From Prevotella sp. (GTDB lineage Bacteria > Bacteroidota > Bacteroidia > Bacteroidales > Bacteroidaceae), in contig JAFVHN010000043.1 in assembly GCA_017474515.1 (NCBI GenBank), positions 1 through 55,721 on the forward strand: a DNA stretch of 55,721 nt, read 5' to 3'. Under the pieces are notes generated by a model that did no database searches, had not been told where the DNA came from, and worked only from the letters and a program-made list of their open reading frames with translations. The translations under genes were made by a program, and so were the position numbers. This document shows positions 5,652 to 16,100 of this stretch, one piece after another (the first letter of the stretch is position 1; every line of letters begins with the position of its first letter).

Positions 5652-7907
5652 TTATTGTATGTATGTGAACTTGCAGGTGGAGTGGAGCAGGGTGGCGGAG
5701 GTACCGGCAATGGCTTCAAACTCACCGGGTTCGGCCGTCCACGCGCCCGTCTGCTCGTCGTAGAAGCTGAGGGCTGAGCGGTCGATGGTGAAGGTGGCCT
5801 GTCGGGTTTCGCCCGGCTGAAGGAAAAGCTTTTGGAACGCTTTCAGTTCCTTCACGGGCCGCACCACCGACGATTTCTTGTCGCGGATGTACAGCTGTAC
5901 GGTCTCGGCGCCCGCCCTGTTCCCGGTGTTGGTGACGTCCACGGTGAAGGTGATGTTCCCGTTGCTGTCCATCTGTTGCCGGTTGCTGCCAAGCTTACCT
6001 ATTTTAAAAGTCGTGTAGCTCAGGCCGTGGCCGAAGGGGAAGAGGGGCTTCAGCTTCTTCTGGTCGGTCCAGCGGTAGCCCACGAAAATGTCTTCCTTGT
6101 ATTCTTCGTCGATGATTTGATGGCCGTCGCGCCAGGTGCCGGGGTATGAGCCGGTGGCATGGGCACCGCACTGCTCAAGGCTGGCATACCATGTGAAGGG
6201 CAGCTTTCCCGAGGGGTTGACGTCGCCGAAGAGCACCGATGTCAGTGCGTTTCCGGCCTCAGAGCCAATGAACCATGCCTGCACCACGGCAGGCACCTTG
6301 CCGAGCCACGGCATGGCCACGCCGTTTCCCGAGATGTTGACAAAGACCAGTCGCGGGTTGACGGCGGCGATGGCCTCCACGACCTCGTCTTGGGCGTAGG
6401 GCAGGCCATATTGCTTGCGGTCGTGACCCTCGCAATCCTGGAAGTCGCTCTTGTTGAGCCCGCCTATGAAGATGACGAGGTCGGCCTGGCGCGCCTTTTC
6501 CACGGCCTCGGCGGTGAGCTCCGGCTGGGTGCGGGTGTCGTAGAGGCTCCGTCCCACTTTCACGCCGTTGTAGCTTTGCACGGTGTCGCCCACATAGCCC
6601 CTGGCGAAGTCGCAACTGATGCCTTCCTTGGCGCACCGCTGGCTGATGGCGTCGAGCGGAAGGATTTCGTGTTGGGCCTTCAACGACGAGGAGCCTCCGC
6701 CCACGGTCATCATCTTGATGGCGTTCTCGCCGACGACGAGGATGCGGCGGGTGGTCTGCCGGTCAACGGGCAGCAGTGGCTCTGCTTTCTTTGCCGGACG
6801 GTCGTTCTTGAGGAGCACGATGCCCTCCTGCGCTATCTTCAACGCGGCGGCATAGTGTTCGTCGGAACAGAGGAAACCATAGGGCTTTTGGCGGTTCATG
6901 GTGGTGCGGAAGAAGAGCCTGAGCACGCGGCGCACCTTTTCGTCGAGCTCGCGGGTGGAGAGCTTCCCTTCCTTGATGAGCCGCTTGTAAGGTGCGGCCA
7001 GGTGGTAGTTGTCGTAGGCGTTGGAAGTGCCCCAGGCGAGGCCGTCGGTCCATGTGCCGAACTCCATGTCGAGGCCGTTCCTGACGGCTTCCTCGGTGCT
7101 ATGGCACCCTCCCCAGTCGCTGATAACCACGCCGTCGAATCCCCATTGCTGCTTCAGGATGTTGTTGAGCAGCACCTGGTTATGGCAGTTGTGCTGGTTC
7201 TGGTAGAGGTTGTAGGCGCCCATGATGGCCCATGCTCCGCCCTGCTGGACGGCGGCCTTGAAGGCTGGCAGGTAGATTTCGTGGAGGGCGCGGTCTGACA
7301 CGATGACGTTGACCTGGTGGCGGTACTCCTCATCGTTGTTGAGCGCATAGTGCTTCACGCAGGCCGCCACCCCCTTCGATTGGAGTCCCTGAACGTAGGG
7401 CACCACCATTTGCGCGGCCAGGAACGGGTCTTCGCCCATATACTCGAAGTTGCGCCCTGCCAGCGGTGTGCGGTAGATGTTCACGCCGGGGCCGAGCATG
7501 ACGTTCTTGTTGCGGTAGAGGGCTTCCTCGCCCAGGCTTTCGCCGTAGAGGCGCGCCAGGGCGGGGTTCCAAGTGGCTGCCAGACAGGTCAGTGCGGGGA
7601 AGGCCACGCACGAGTCGTTGGTCTGCCCGGCCTGTTCCCATTCGTCCCAAAGCACGTCGGGGCGCACGCCGTGAGGGCCGTCGTCGGTCCACAGGTCGGG
7701 GAATCCGAGCCGCTTCACGCCGGGCGACGAGAACTTCGATTGCGCGTGAATGACGGCAATTTTCTCGTCGAGCGTCATGCGTCCCAGGGCATCGTCGATG
7801 CGCTGCTCCACGGGCTTTGAATCATCGAGCCATAAGGGCAAAGTCTGGGCTTGTAGCGGGCTCAGGCTGGCCAAGCCCGCTACAGTTGCAAGGATAAAAA
7901 GTTTCAT
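5652..7907 (-). CDS. GH3 beta-glucosidase-type exo-glycosidase
   Basis: 751 residues, full length for a GH3 of the BglX type. A signal peptide (1-20, LQAQ) without lipobox cysteine suggests a periplasmic enzyme. The TIM-barrel domain carries KHYALN (185-190) and the nucleophile Asp264 in VISDWGG. The second domain carries the likely acid/base Glu493 in DCEGHDRKQYGLP. A C-terminal fibronectin-III-like domain spans about 640-740. It would release glucose from oligosaccharides imported by the SusC/D pair. It is the last gene of the PUL, 3 bp after GH16, so the two are translated from one message. The substrate could also be a xyloside; the GH16 neighbour favours beta-glucan. Confidence 0.9.
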   Translation of the reverse strand: MKLFILATVAGLASLSPLQAQTLPLWLDDSKPVEQRIDDALGRMTLDEKIAVIHAQSKFSSPGVKRLGFPDLWTDDGPHGVRPDVLWDEWEQAGQTNDSCVAFPALTCLAATWNPALARLYGESLGEEALYRNKNVMLGPGVNIYRTPLAGRNFEYMGEDPFLAAQMVVPYVQGLQSKGVAACVKHYALNNDEEYRHQVNVIVSDRALHEIYLPAFKAAVQQGGAWAIMGAYNLYQNQHNCHNQVLLNNILKQQWGFDGVVISDWGGCHSTEEAVRNGLDMEFGTWTDGLAWGTSNAYDNYHLAAPYKRLIKEGKLSTRELDEKVRRVLRLFFRTTMNRQKPYGFLCSDEHYAAALKIAQEGIVLLKNDRPAKKAEPLLPVDRQTTRRILVVGENAIKMMTVGGGSSSLKAQHEILPLDAISQRCAKEGISCDFARGYVGDTVQSYNGVKVGRSLYDTRTQPELTAEAVEKARQADLVIFIGGLNKSDFQDCEGHDRKQYGLPYAQDEVVEAIAAVNPRLVFVNISGNGVAMPWLGKVPAVVQAWFIGSEAGNALTSVLFGDVNPSGKLPFTWYASLEQCGAHATGSYPGTWRDGHQIIDEEYKEDIFVGYRWTDQKKLKPLFPFGHGLSYTTFKIGKLGSNRQQMDSNGNITFTVDVTNTGNRAGAETVQLYIRDKKSSVVRPVKELKAFQKLFLQPGETRQATFTIDRSALSFYDEQTGAWTAEPGEFEAIAGTSATLLHSTCKFTYIQ

Positions 7908-7910
7908 GGT

Positions 7911-9014
7911 TTACTTCTTTTGGAATACTCTGACGTAATCGACCTCCATGGTTGCGGGGAGTGCGTTTTCGTCAACCCCCTGCGCTCCGCCCCAGTCGCC
8001 GCCCCAAGCGAGGTTGAAGATGATGTAGAACGGGTCGTCGTAGGGCCAGTCGTCGCGCCCTTTGCCCTTGTTGTCGTAGGAGAGCTGCACCTTTCCGTCA
8101 ACGTAGGTGGTGATGTTCTTGGCCGTCCAGAGCATGGCGTAGGTGTGGAACTCGCCCTCGGCGCCCTCGCACTTCATTTCGTGCGTCACCTGTGTGTTGT
8201 TGGTGTGGACGTGGGCGTTGGCGTGAAGGCTCGACGAAACATAATCGGGGTGGTAGCCCACTTCTTCCATGATGTCAATTTCGCCGTCGGCGGGCCATGA
8301 GCGGAAGTTGACGGGCATCATCCAGAAGGCGGGCCAGGTGCCCTTTCCCTTCGGCAGTTTGATGCTGGCCTCGATGTATCCGTAGGTCCATCCGCTCTTC
8401 ACCTTGGCATAGACGCGGCCGGAGTAAATCTTGCCGTTCTCCTTCAGGCAGTTGATGCGCAGTTTTCCGTTTCGCACCTCGGTGACGAACGAGCCCTCGG
8501 GCGTTTTGTGGTTGACGTAGTTCTGAAGCTCGTGGTTCACCCATCCGGCGTTTTTCACCTCGTGCGTCCAGTCGTCGGCATTCAGTTCCGAGCCTTTGTC
8601 GAACTCGTCGTGCCAGACGAGGGTGTAGCCTTCGGGCGCATAGTAGGCCTGCTTCTCGGAGGGTGCCTGCACAACGTTGATGGTCTGGCGTGCCGCTCCC
8701 GACATGAGCACGATGGTTCCCGTGCGCTGAGTGGTGTTGGGGTTTCCGGCGACGGTGGCCGTCAGCGTGCCCTGCTGCGACGTGGCGTTGCGGGTTTCAA
8801 CGGTTATGAAATCCGCTTCGGAGTAGGCCCCCCATTCTTTTCCCGTGGTGGTCACGCTGACGGTGTAAGTGCCGCCGTCGGCCGGGGCATTGATTTCCTG
8901 AGGCGAGGCGGTGATGGTCACGGCCGCGGGCTGTGGGTCGTCCTCGCTCCCGCCGCACCCGCTGAGGGTGACGGCGAGAGAGAACATTAAAACGTTAAGC
9001 ATGAGCTGTTTCAT
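7911..9014 (-). CDS. GH16 endo-beta-1,3(4)-glucanase lipoprotein with BACON-like domain
   Basis: 367 residues. The lipoprotein signal ends LSGC (Cys20) and is followed by acidic GGSEDD, compatible with surface export. A BACON-like Ig domain occupies about 30-118 (SPQEINAPADGGTYTVSV), a module common in Bacteroidetes surface glycosidases. The GH16 domain (about 125-367) has the catalytic EIDIMEE signature: Glu245, Asp247, Glu250. The reaction is endo-hydrolysis of laminarin or mixed-linkage glucan at the cell surface. Its ATG overlaps the TGA of the upstream glycan-binding protein (ATGA), implying translational coupling. Confidence 0.92.
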   Translation of the reverse strand: MKQLMLNVLMFSLAVTLSGCGGSEDDPQPAAVTITASPQEINAPADGGTYTVSVTTTGKEWGAYSEADFITVETRNATSQQGTLTATVAGNPNTTQRTGTIVLMSGAARQTINVVQAPSEKQAYYAPEGYTLVWHDEFDKGSELNADDWTHEVKNAGWVNHELQNYVNHKTPEGSFVTEVRNGKLRINCLKENGKIYSGRVYAKVKSGWTYGYIEASIKLPKGKGTWPAFWMMPVNFRSWPADGEIDIMEEVGYHPDYVSSSLHANAHVHTNNTQVTHEMKCEGAEGEFHTYAMLWTAKNITTYVDGKVQLSYDNKGKGRDDWPYDDPFYIIFNLAWGGDWGGAQGVDENALPATMEVDYVRVFQKK

Positions 9015-11491
9015 TGCGCTTTTTCAAAAATAATGTCGCTGATGACAATGTTTGCACCGATGGGCGAGCCGCCGAAGTCGAAGAAGAGCGACAGGGCGTG
9101 GGCATCGTTCAGGGGCAGGTTGACACCCGTCATCTTGTAAACAAAGGGTTCGTCGGCCTTGATGTCGTGGCGGTCGGCAAAGTAGAAGTTGCTGTCGTGC
9201 TTGGCACCGTCGGGACCGTCGGTCTCGGTCAGCTTGATGGTGACACCCGGCAGGTCTTCATCGGCCGTGATGGTGCACGAGAAGTTGTAGGCATCGTTCA
9301 TGGCCGTGGCCAGCGTGGTGTTGATGGGGAATTGTCCCTGCCACTGTGAGCCGCCCATGCCCTCGGGGATGGTGAGCTGCCACTTGTTGCCTTCGTGCTT
9401 CCATGTGGGGTCGCCAATCTGGCTCCAGCCGTCGTTGGCAAACCACGGTGTTACGCTGATGAATGCGGAGCCTTCATCTACGGCTTTCCAGAGGTTGGCA
9501 TCGTCGTCGTAGCTCATCGACACGGTTTCTTCAAAGTAGATGTTGCTGATCTTGACGTTCGAGCCGATGGGCGAGCCGCCGAAGTCGAAGAAGAGCGACA
9601 GGGCGTGGGCATCGTTCTTGGGCAGGCTGACGCCCTCGGCCTTGTAGATGAAGGGCTCGTCGGCCTTGATGTCGTGGCGGTCGGCAAAGAAGAAGTTGTC
9701 GTCGTGCTTGGCACCGTCGGGACCGTCGGTTTCCGTCAGCTTGATGGTGACGCCGGGCAGGTCTTGGTCGCTTTCAAGCACCAGGTAGAAGTTGTATTTC
9801 TTGCTCATGCTGGCTGTCAGCGTGGTGTTGATGGGGAATTGTCCCTGCCACTGCGAGCCGCCCATGCCCTCGGGAATGGTGAGCTCCCATGCGCCGTTCT
9901 CATGTTTCCAGGCAGGGTCGCCAATCTGCGACCAGCCGTTGTCGGCAAACCACGGTGTGACGCTGAGGAAAGCGTCGCCGCTTTCCACGGCCTTCCAGAG
10001 GTTGGAGGCGGCGTTCACGTCCCAGTCCATGATGGGCGTGCCGGGGTCCACGGTCTCACCGGTGGGCGGCACGGTGCCGTCGTCGTCGGCATGGTTCTTC
10101 AGCACGATGTCGGAGATGTTGATGTTGGTCTCGCCGGTGGCATGGCCGAAGTCGAAGACGAGCTTCACGGGATTGAGGTCCTTACCGGGAATGTCGCTCA
10201 TCCAGAAGATGTAGTCCTCGCCGGCCTTCAGGTTCACGTCGTGTGCGTCGATGATGGCCTCGGAGTCACTTTCGTTGGTCAGTTTCACCACCACGCCGTC
10301 GATGTCGCGGTCGGTGCTGAGGATGCACGAGAAGTCGTAGTTGTTGGCGGCTGAAGTGACAAGGCTGGTGTGGAAATGCACCTGTGCCTGCCATTCGGAA
10401 TAGCACTCCTGCGGGATGGTGATGCTATAGTCGTTGTTGCCCATCTTGAAGAGAGCCGCAAAGGCGTCGGTCTGCTCGTTGCCCCATCCCGGGTCGGGGT
10501 TATAATAGAACGACATTTCGGGCGTAATGCCTTTCCATAGGTTGAAGTCGCTGTTGGGGTCGAATCCGCTCCACTCTTTCTCAGCCTCTTCGCTGGTGAA
10601 GATAAATCGCCAGGCTATGCTGCGGTCGGGCGTTTCGTAGATGAGTACGAGCTTCTTGGCCGAGAGCTGCTCAATGCGGAACCTGGGGTCCTCATACTGG
10701 GCGTCGCTGCTGATGTAGGGGAAGGCGGTGTTCGGGGCCAGCTGGATGAATGTCTGCTGGGTGACGTTGCCTTCGGCATCTTGCCAAGGATACACTTCAA
10801 AGCTCCACGAAGAGGTCTGGTTGCCCACGGCGGCGTCGAAGTCGGCACTGTTGGAGCCCCATTTCGTGGTGCCCGTGTTCACGTATGTCAGGCCGTCCTC
10901 GCCGGCATTGTAGTTGAAGGTTCCGCCCTTGCGGGTGTCGGCAGTGAAGGTGATGCGGTCGTCGTACATGCCGAAGTCCTTCTTCTCGTCGGGTTGTGCG
11001 CTCCACCATTCGGTACCGGCCGTTCCGGCAGGTCCGCAGGCCAGGTGTGCCACTTCCTTGTTGGCGAAGCGCCACTCCTTGCCCGTAATTTTGCGGAAGT
11101 CGGAGGAATAGTCAATCTTTGTTTCGTTGAAGGCGTATTCCTTCTTGATGCCGCTCTGGCTGAAGCCGTTGCGGTTTCCCAGTCTCAGCTCAATGGTGTG
11201 TGTGCCGGCCTCACTGTTCTTGTAGCCCACCTCTTGAAGCGTGGAGTAGGAGGTGCCGTCGAGAATCCATACGGGATAGACGCCGGCCGCGGGGGTATAT
11301 GTGGCCACCATCTGATTGGTTTCCTGGTCCACGGAGATGTTGAAGTCAACGCCGCTCACCGTTGGAATGCCGTTGGGGTCTGCGCCCTCGAAGCTGTCGG
11401 GCGAGCAGGCAAATGCCAAGGGCAGAAGTGACAGAAGGGGTACGGCGACTTTTGCCAGCCCTTTGGCCTTGTTCATTATTTTGGTTTTCAT
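9011..11491 (-). CDS. Surface glycan-binding lipoprotein with three tandem CBM-like repeats
   Basis: 826 residues. The lipoprotein signal ends LAFAC and is followed by SPDSFEG. An N-terminal region of about 310 residues with Ig/PKD-like sequence contains an aromatic-rich segment (WRFANKEVAHLACGPAG, EWWSAQPDEKKDFG). Three related modules of about 160 residues follow, each starting NLWK; the last two (PWFA-NGWSQIGDP, GGSQWQGQFPINTTL, TETDGPDGAKHD) are close to identical. It stands where SusE/F or SGBP-B proteins sit and would hold beta-glucan at the surface beside SusD. The tandem tryptophan-rich modules suggest avidity. It ends in a 4-bp overlap with GH16. Confidence 0.85.
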   Translation of the reverse strand: MKTKIMNKAKGLAKVAVPLLSLLPLAFACSPDSFEGADPNGIPTVSGVDFNISVDQETNQMVATYTPAAGVYPVWILDGTSYSTLQEVGYKNSEAGTHTIELRLGNRNGFSQSGIKKEYAFNETKIDYSSDFRKITGKEWRFANKEVAHLACGPAGTAGTEWWSAQPDEKKDFGMYDDRITFTADTRKGGTFNYNAGEDGLTYVNTGTTKWGSNSADFDAAVGNQTSSWSFEVYPWQDAEGNVTQQTFIQLAPNTAFPYISSDAQYEDPRFRIEQLSAKKLVLIYETPDRSIAWRFIFTSEEAEKEWSGFDPNSDFNLWKGITPEMSFYYNPDPGWGNEQTDAFAALFKMGNNDYSITIPQECYSEWQAQVHFHTSLVTSAANNYDFSCILSTDRDIDGVVVKLTNESDSEAIIDAHDVNLKAGEDYIFWMSDIPGKDLNPVKLVFDFGHATGETNINISDIVLKNHADDDGTVPPTGETVDPGTPIMDWDVNAASNLWKAVESGDAFLSVTPWFADNGWSQIGDPAWKHENGAWELTIPEGMGGSQWQGQFPINTTLTASMSKKYNFYLVLESDQDLPGVTIKLTETDGPDGAKHDDNFFFADRHDIKADEPFIYKAEGVSLPKNDAHALSLFFDFGGSPIGSNVKISNIYFEETVSMSYDDDANLWKAVDEGSAFISVTPWFANDGWSQIGDPTWKHEGNKWQLTIPEGMGGSQWQGQFPINTTLATAMNDAYNFSCTITADEDLPGVTIKLTETDGPDGAKHDSNFYFADRHDIKADEPFVYKMTGVNLPLNDAHALSLFFDFGGSPIGANIVISDIIFEKAQ
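9014..10004 (-). repeat. Internal DNA-level duplication inside the glycan-binding gene
   Basis: Bases 9014-9497 and about 9533-10004 share long identical runs, including GCCGCCGAAGTCGAAGAAGA and GTGTTGATGGGGAATTGTCC. They encode the second and third CBM-like modules. The first module (about 10090-10560) is clearly related at protein level only. This looks like a recent in-frame tandem duplication. Confidence 0.8.
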
Positions 11492-11569
11492 ATTTTCTTG
11501 TCGTTTTATTTTATATTATTGCGCTAAAGTAAATGACAAAGCATTTTTCACTTTTCACTTTTCACCTTT

Positions 11570-13123
11570 TTAATAGTTGTTCTGCTTGAGCGAGGGGTCG
11601 GCGTCAAGCTCCGACTGTGCCAGCGGGATGTATTTCTTGCTGGCCGTCCAGGAGTTGGTGCGGTAGCCGTAGCTGTCGGGCACAAGCACGGTGGAGGCTT
11701 TCTGAGTGGCCCCCGAGATGCCCTCGGCGCGCACCAGGTCGAAGTAGCGCTTGCCTTCTCCGCAGAATTCCATGTGGCGCTCGGTCAGGATGTCGTCGAT
11801 GGTGACGCTTGAAAGTGCTGCCAGGCCTGCACGTGTGCGCACTTCGTTCACATAGCCGGTGGCCTCGGTGGCGCTGCCGCCTGTCTGGAGCAGAAGCTCA
11901 GCGGCGTTGAGCAGTGTTTCGGCGTAGCGGTAGATGCGCTTGTTGTTGTTGTAGTTCAGGTTCTTTGAAGTGGGGCAGTCCTTGCAGTTCTCGAGCGTGG
12001 GACGATATTTCTTCAGCCAGATGTGAGTGTCCTGATAGCGCTCGGTATAGGTGGTTCCGCGCACGTCCCAACAGGTGGCGTCGCGGCGGGTGTCGCCTTC
12101 GGCAAACATGTTGTAGGTCTCCACACGCATGGGCAGGAAGCCCCAGCCGTCCATGCCGCTCCACTGGTCGTCGGAGAAGCCGTTGGGCGAGATGAGCGTG
12201 GGCAATATGCTGCCGCCGGCGTTCAATGCTGCCGCGCCCCAGTCGCGCTGTGCCTGGTCGTCGTTGTAGTTGATTTCAAAGATGCTTTCCTTGCACCATT
12301 CTCCGGCCTCTTCCCACAGTGCGGCGTAGCTCGGGTTGAGTGCGTAGTCGCTGTCGGCAATGATTTGCTTCATGTAGCCGAGGGCCCGGGGGAAACGTGC
12401 ACTGTCGTTCTGATACATCACCATTTCAGCATAGAGCATGTATGCCATGGCCTGGCTGACGCGTCCCGACTCAGCGTTTGGCCAACGCATTGGGAGAACT
12501 CCCGAGGCGATGATGTCCTCGAGCTCCGGCAGCAGCTGGTTGTAGATTTCGTCGGCGATTATCTGCGGAGCCGTGTAGGGCAATGAAAGATTTTCAAGAT
12601 AGAAAGGCACGTTGCCGTAGTAGTGCCACAGAATGTTGTAGTAGTACACACGCAGCAGGCGGGCTTGAATTTCCATCGATTTGCGGAATTGGTCGCTCAC
12701 GTTGCCTTCCCATCCTGCATATTTGATGGCGTCGTTGCAGCGTTTGATGCCACTGTAGAAGTCGCCCCACAGGGTGGCCAGCGTGTTGTTGCCGTCGGCG
12801 GCAAAGTTGAACAGGCGGTGCCAGTGCTGGTTGTCGGTGTTGTCGCTGCCGCCCACCCAGAAGTCGTCGCCCATGATTTCGGCATCGACGGTGAGGTCGT
12901 TGTAGGCCACGTTGTCCCAGTCGGGCCAGTGCAGGGGGGCGTAGGCCGAAGTGAGGGCCTCGTTCAGGGTTTCTTCGTTGGTGTAGTATTCCTCCAGCGG
13001 TTCGCCCTTGGGGTTTTTCACCTCCAGGAAGTCATCACTGCAGGAGGTCGTCAGTGCTGAGCTTAAGGCGATGAGTGCTGCACCTGAAAGTGCGCAGACT
13101 CTTTTGTATGTCTTGGTAATCAT
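11570..13123 (-). CDS. SusD/RagB-family glycan-binding lipoprotein (beta-glucan PUL)
   Basis: 517 residues. I take the start at 13123 (MITKTYKRVCALSG) rather than further upstream, because the upstream frame overlaps the end of susC and lacks a signal peptide. The lipobox LTTSC is followed by SDDFLEV, an acidic stretch like Bacteroidetes surface-export signals. The TPR-like SusD fold is supported by typical motifs (EEYYTNEETLNEALTSAY; RYAETLLNAAELL; ILTERHMEFCGEGKRYFDL). It forms the lid on the SusC pore and captures oligosaccharide. It is 16 bp downstream of susC. A spacer with AGTGAAAAGTG-type repeat sequence separates it from the next gene. Confidence 0.93.
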   Translation of the reverse strand: MITKTYKRVCALSGAALIALSSALTTSCSDDFLEVKNPKGEPLEEYYTNEETLNEALTSAYAPLHWPDWDNVAYNDLTVDAEIMGDDFWVGGSDNTDNQHWHRLFNFAADGNNTLATLWGDFYSGIKRCNDAIKYAGWEGNVSDQFRKSMEIQARLLRVYYYNILWHYYGNVPFYLENLSLPYTAPQIIADEIYNQLLPELEDIIASGVLPMRWPNAESGRVSQAMAYMLYAEMVMYQNDSARFPRALGYMKQIIADSDYALNPSYAALWEEAGEWCKESIFEINYNDDQAQRDWGAAALNAGGSILPTLISPNGFSDDQWSGMDGWGFLPMRVETYNMFAEGDTRRDATCWDVRGTTYTERYQDTHIWLKKYRPTLENCKDCPTSKNLNYNNNKRIYRYAETLLNAAELLLQTGGSATEATGYVNEVRTRAGLAALSSVTIDDILTERHMEFCGEGKRYFDLVRAEGISGATQKASTVLVPDSYGYRTNSWTASKKYIPLAQSELDADPSLKQNNY

Positions 13124-13139
13124 AATGACTGAATGCTGA

Positions 13140-16100
13140 TTAAAATGAAACATTGATTCCGAGGGTGTAAGTGCGGGCCTGCGGGTAAATGCCGTAATCG
13201 ATGCCGGTGAACTCGGTGTTGTGCTTTTGACTGTTGTTGTCGAAGCCGGCACCGATTTCGGGGTCGAAGCCCCAATACTTGGTCCAGGTGACGAGGTTCT
13301 CGGCGCGGCCGTAGATGCGCAGGCGGCTGATGCCGATGCGGTTTGTAAGGCTGCGGGGCAGTGTGTATCCCAGCGTGAGGTTCTTCAGGCGCAGGTAGCT
13401 GCCGTCCTGAATGTACATGTCGCTGCACACCCAGTTCTTGGAGTCGCCGATGGTGGGCACGGTGTTGCTGGTGCCTTCACCCGTCCAGCGCTGAAGCACC
13501 CAGGTGGGATAGTTGCCCGACGAAATGTCTTGGCGGTAGGTGGCGTCGAACACGTCCACGCCGCTCACGCCCTGCAGGAACACGCCCAGGTCGAAGCCTT
13601 TCCATTCGGCGTCGAAGTTCAGGCCGAAGCTCCAGTCGGGAGTGCCGTTGCCGATGTTCGTGCGGTCGTCGGAAGTGATTTTGTTGTCGTTGTTGGTGTC
13701 GATGAAGCGGAAGTCGCCGGGCTTGCTCGAGGTGCCGTACTTGGAGTTGTAGTCGTTGGCCTCGGCCTGGTTCTGCAAGATGCCGTTCGTCTTGTAGCCA
13801 TAGAAGAAGGGGAAGGGCTGTCCGTTCTCGGCCCGCGCGCCGCCGTCGCTGAACTGGCTGATGCCGTAGTTGAGGAAGCCGGTGTCGTTGCCCAGGTTGG
13901 TGAGCTCGTTCTTCAGGTAGGAGGCGTTGCCTTTCACGGCAAAGCGTGCGTCGCCGATGCTCCATTTGTAGCCCAGTTCAAACTCCCATCCGCTGTTTTT
14001 CATGTCGCCGACGTTGGCCAGCGGGCGCCGTTCGCCCACATAGCTGGGAATGGGCATGTCGATAATCATGCCGTTGGTCTTCTTCATGTAGTAGTCAACG
14101 GTGAAGGTCAGCTGGTTGTTGAAGAAGCCGAAGTCGATGCCGAGGTCGGTCTGCTCGCTTTCTTCCCATTTCAGGTCTTCGTTGGCCAGGCGGTTGGCTT
14201 TCGAGCCGTAGGTCATGGTTGCTGTCTGTCCGTAGTAATAGTTGCTGCTGCCGCCCATTTCCGTCAGTGTGGTATAGGCGAAGTCGCCGATGTTGTCGTT
14301 ACCGTTCTTTCCCCAGCTGGCGCGCAGTTTCAGGTTGCTGAGCCAGTCGCGCGAGGCTTCCATGAAAGCTTCGTTCATGACGTTCCATCCCACGGAGAAC
14401 GAGGGGAATGTTCCGTACTTGTTGTTGCTGCCGAAGCGGCTGGACCCGTCGCGGCGGATGGTGGCCTGCAGCATGTAGCGCTCGTCGTAGTTGTAGCTCA
14501 GTCGGGCGAAGAGCGATGCCAGGCGGTGCTCGGTGTAGGGTCCGCCCCAAATGCCTACCAGGCTCTTGGCTCCCGTCACCTTGCCGTCGGCATCGGTAGA
14601 AAGTTCCAGGTTGCCGCCGGTGGTGTAGTCGATGCTGGGCTTTTCGGTGTTTACCAAGTTCCAGTGCGAGCCGCCCAGCTCGTCGCCCTTGAACTTCAGC
14701 GCACTTTGTCCGAGTACGATGCCGATGGTGTGCTTGCCGAACATCTTGTCGTAGGTCAGCGTGTTTTCAACCTGCCATGTGGTGTTGTTGCCCTTGTAGG
14801 CCTGTGCCTGCGTGTGGTCGCTGTTGTTGTTGCCCGACAGGTAGTACTTCTGCAGGGTGGCGCCGTTGTAGCCCCAGAAAGAGAGCTCGGCGCTGTAGGT
14901 GAAGTGGTATTTCAGCTCGTCCCACAGCTGCAGGTCGATGGAGAACTTGGGCATGAACTTGTGGCTCCAGTTCTTGTTGGGGTTGCCCTGCATCATGGCG
15001 ATGGGGTTGTTCTGCTCGTTGTAGGAGCCGATGAAACCTGGAATGGTGTAGGGGTTGCCGTTTTCGTCCCTGTACAGGTCGTAGGCGGCGTAGCGGTCGA
15101 TCATGTCCAGAGCCAGCTGCCCTTTCAATGTCACGGGCAGAGTGGGAGCCAGGTAAAGCGCCGAGCCGAGGGGTGAGCCCCATGTGCTGTTTGAGTCAAT
15201 GCCGGTGTTGTGAACGCGCATGTAGGAGATGTTGGCGCCCAGGTCGAGCTTGTTGAGGAAATTGCGCTCCTTGGTGGCGTCAATCAGGTTGAACTGGTTG
15301 TTCGAGCGGATGGTCAGGCGGTCGTAGTTCGACTGTCCGAAGTTGCCGCCCACGATGCCGTCCTGTGTGAAATATCCCATGGACAGGTAGTAGTTCACCT
15401 TTTCGGAGGCCCCGCTCACGCTCACGTCGTGTTGCACGATGGGCGCGTTGTCGTTGAAGAGCAGGTCCTGCCAGTTGGTGCCGAAGCCGTTGATGGCCTC
15501 GCCGTTGGCATCCTTCAGGTTATAGGGGTCGGCATAGAGCGGTGCCATGCCGTTCTGCACGCGGCGCTCGTTCTGCAGGATGGCGTAGTCGGTGGCGCCG
15601 GTCACGTCGCGCTTCTTCCACGCACTCTGCCAGCCGTAGCTGAAGTTGTAGTTGATTTGTGCCTTGCCCAGCTTTCCTTTCTTGGTGGTGACAAGTATGA
15701 CGCCGTTGGCGGCGCGTGCTCCGTAGATGGCTCCCGAGGCAGCGTCCTTGAGGACCTCCATCGACTCGATGTCGCCGGGGTTGACGCTCTCCATGCCGTT
15801 CTGGTCGGTGGGCATGCCGTCAATGATATACAGCGGCTCAGAGCTGTTGATGGTGCCGATGCCGCGGATGCGGATCATCGACTTCGAGCCGGGCTGTCCC
15901 GATGCTGAGGTGACGTTCACGCCGGCGGCCATGCCCTTCAAGGCATCGTCGGCACGCAGGCGCGTCTTACCGTCGAGGTCGTCCGACGATACCTTGGCGA
16001 TTGATGCCGTCACCACGCTCTTCTTCTGAACGCCGTAGCCAATGACCACCACGTCCTGCAGCGTCTGCGAGTTTTCGCGCAGCACGATTTTCATGTTCCC

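Noticed and set aside
6159-7298. Long antisense open frames inside GC-rich genes (e.g. opposite the GH3, SusC and SGBP genes)
   Set aside because: They are mirror frames of strongly supported genes, with composition typical of such shadows and no domain.
13124-13252. N-terminal extension of the first SusD
   Set aside because: It overlaps the end of susC in another frame and is low-complexity; the lipoprotein signal starts at 13123.
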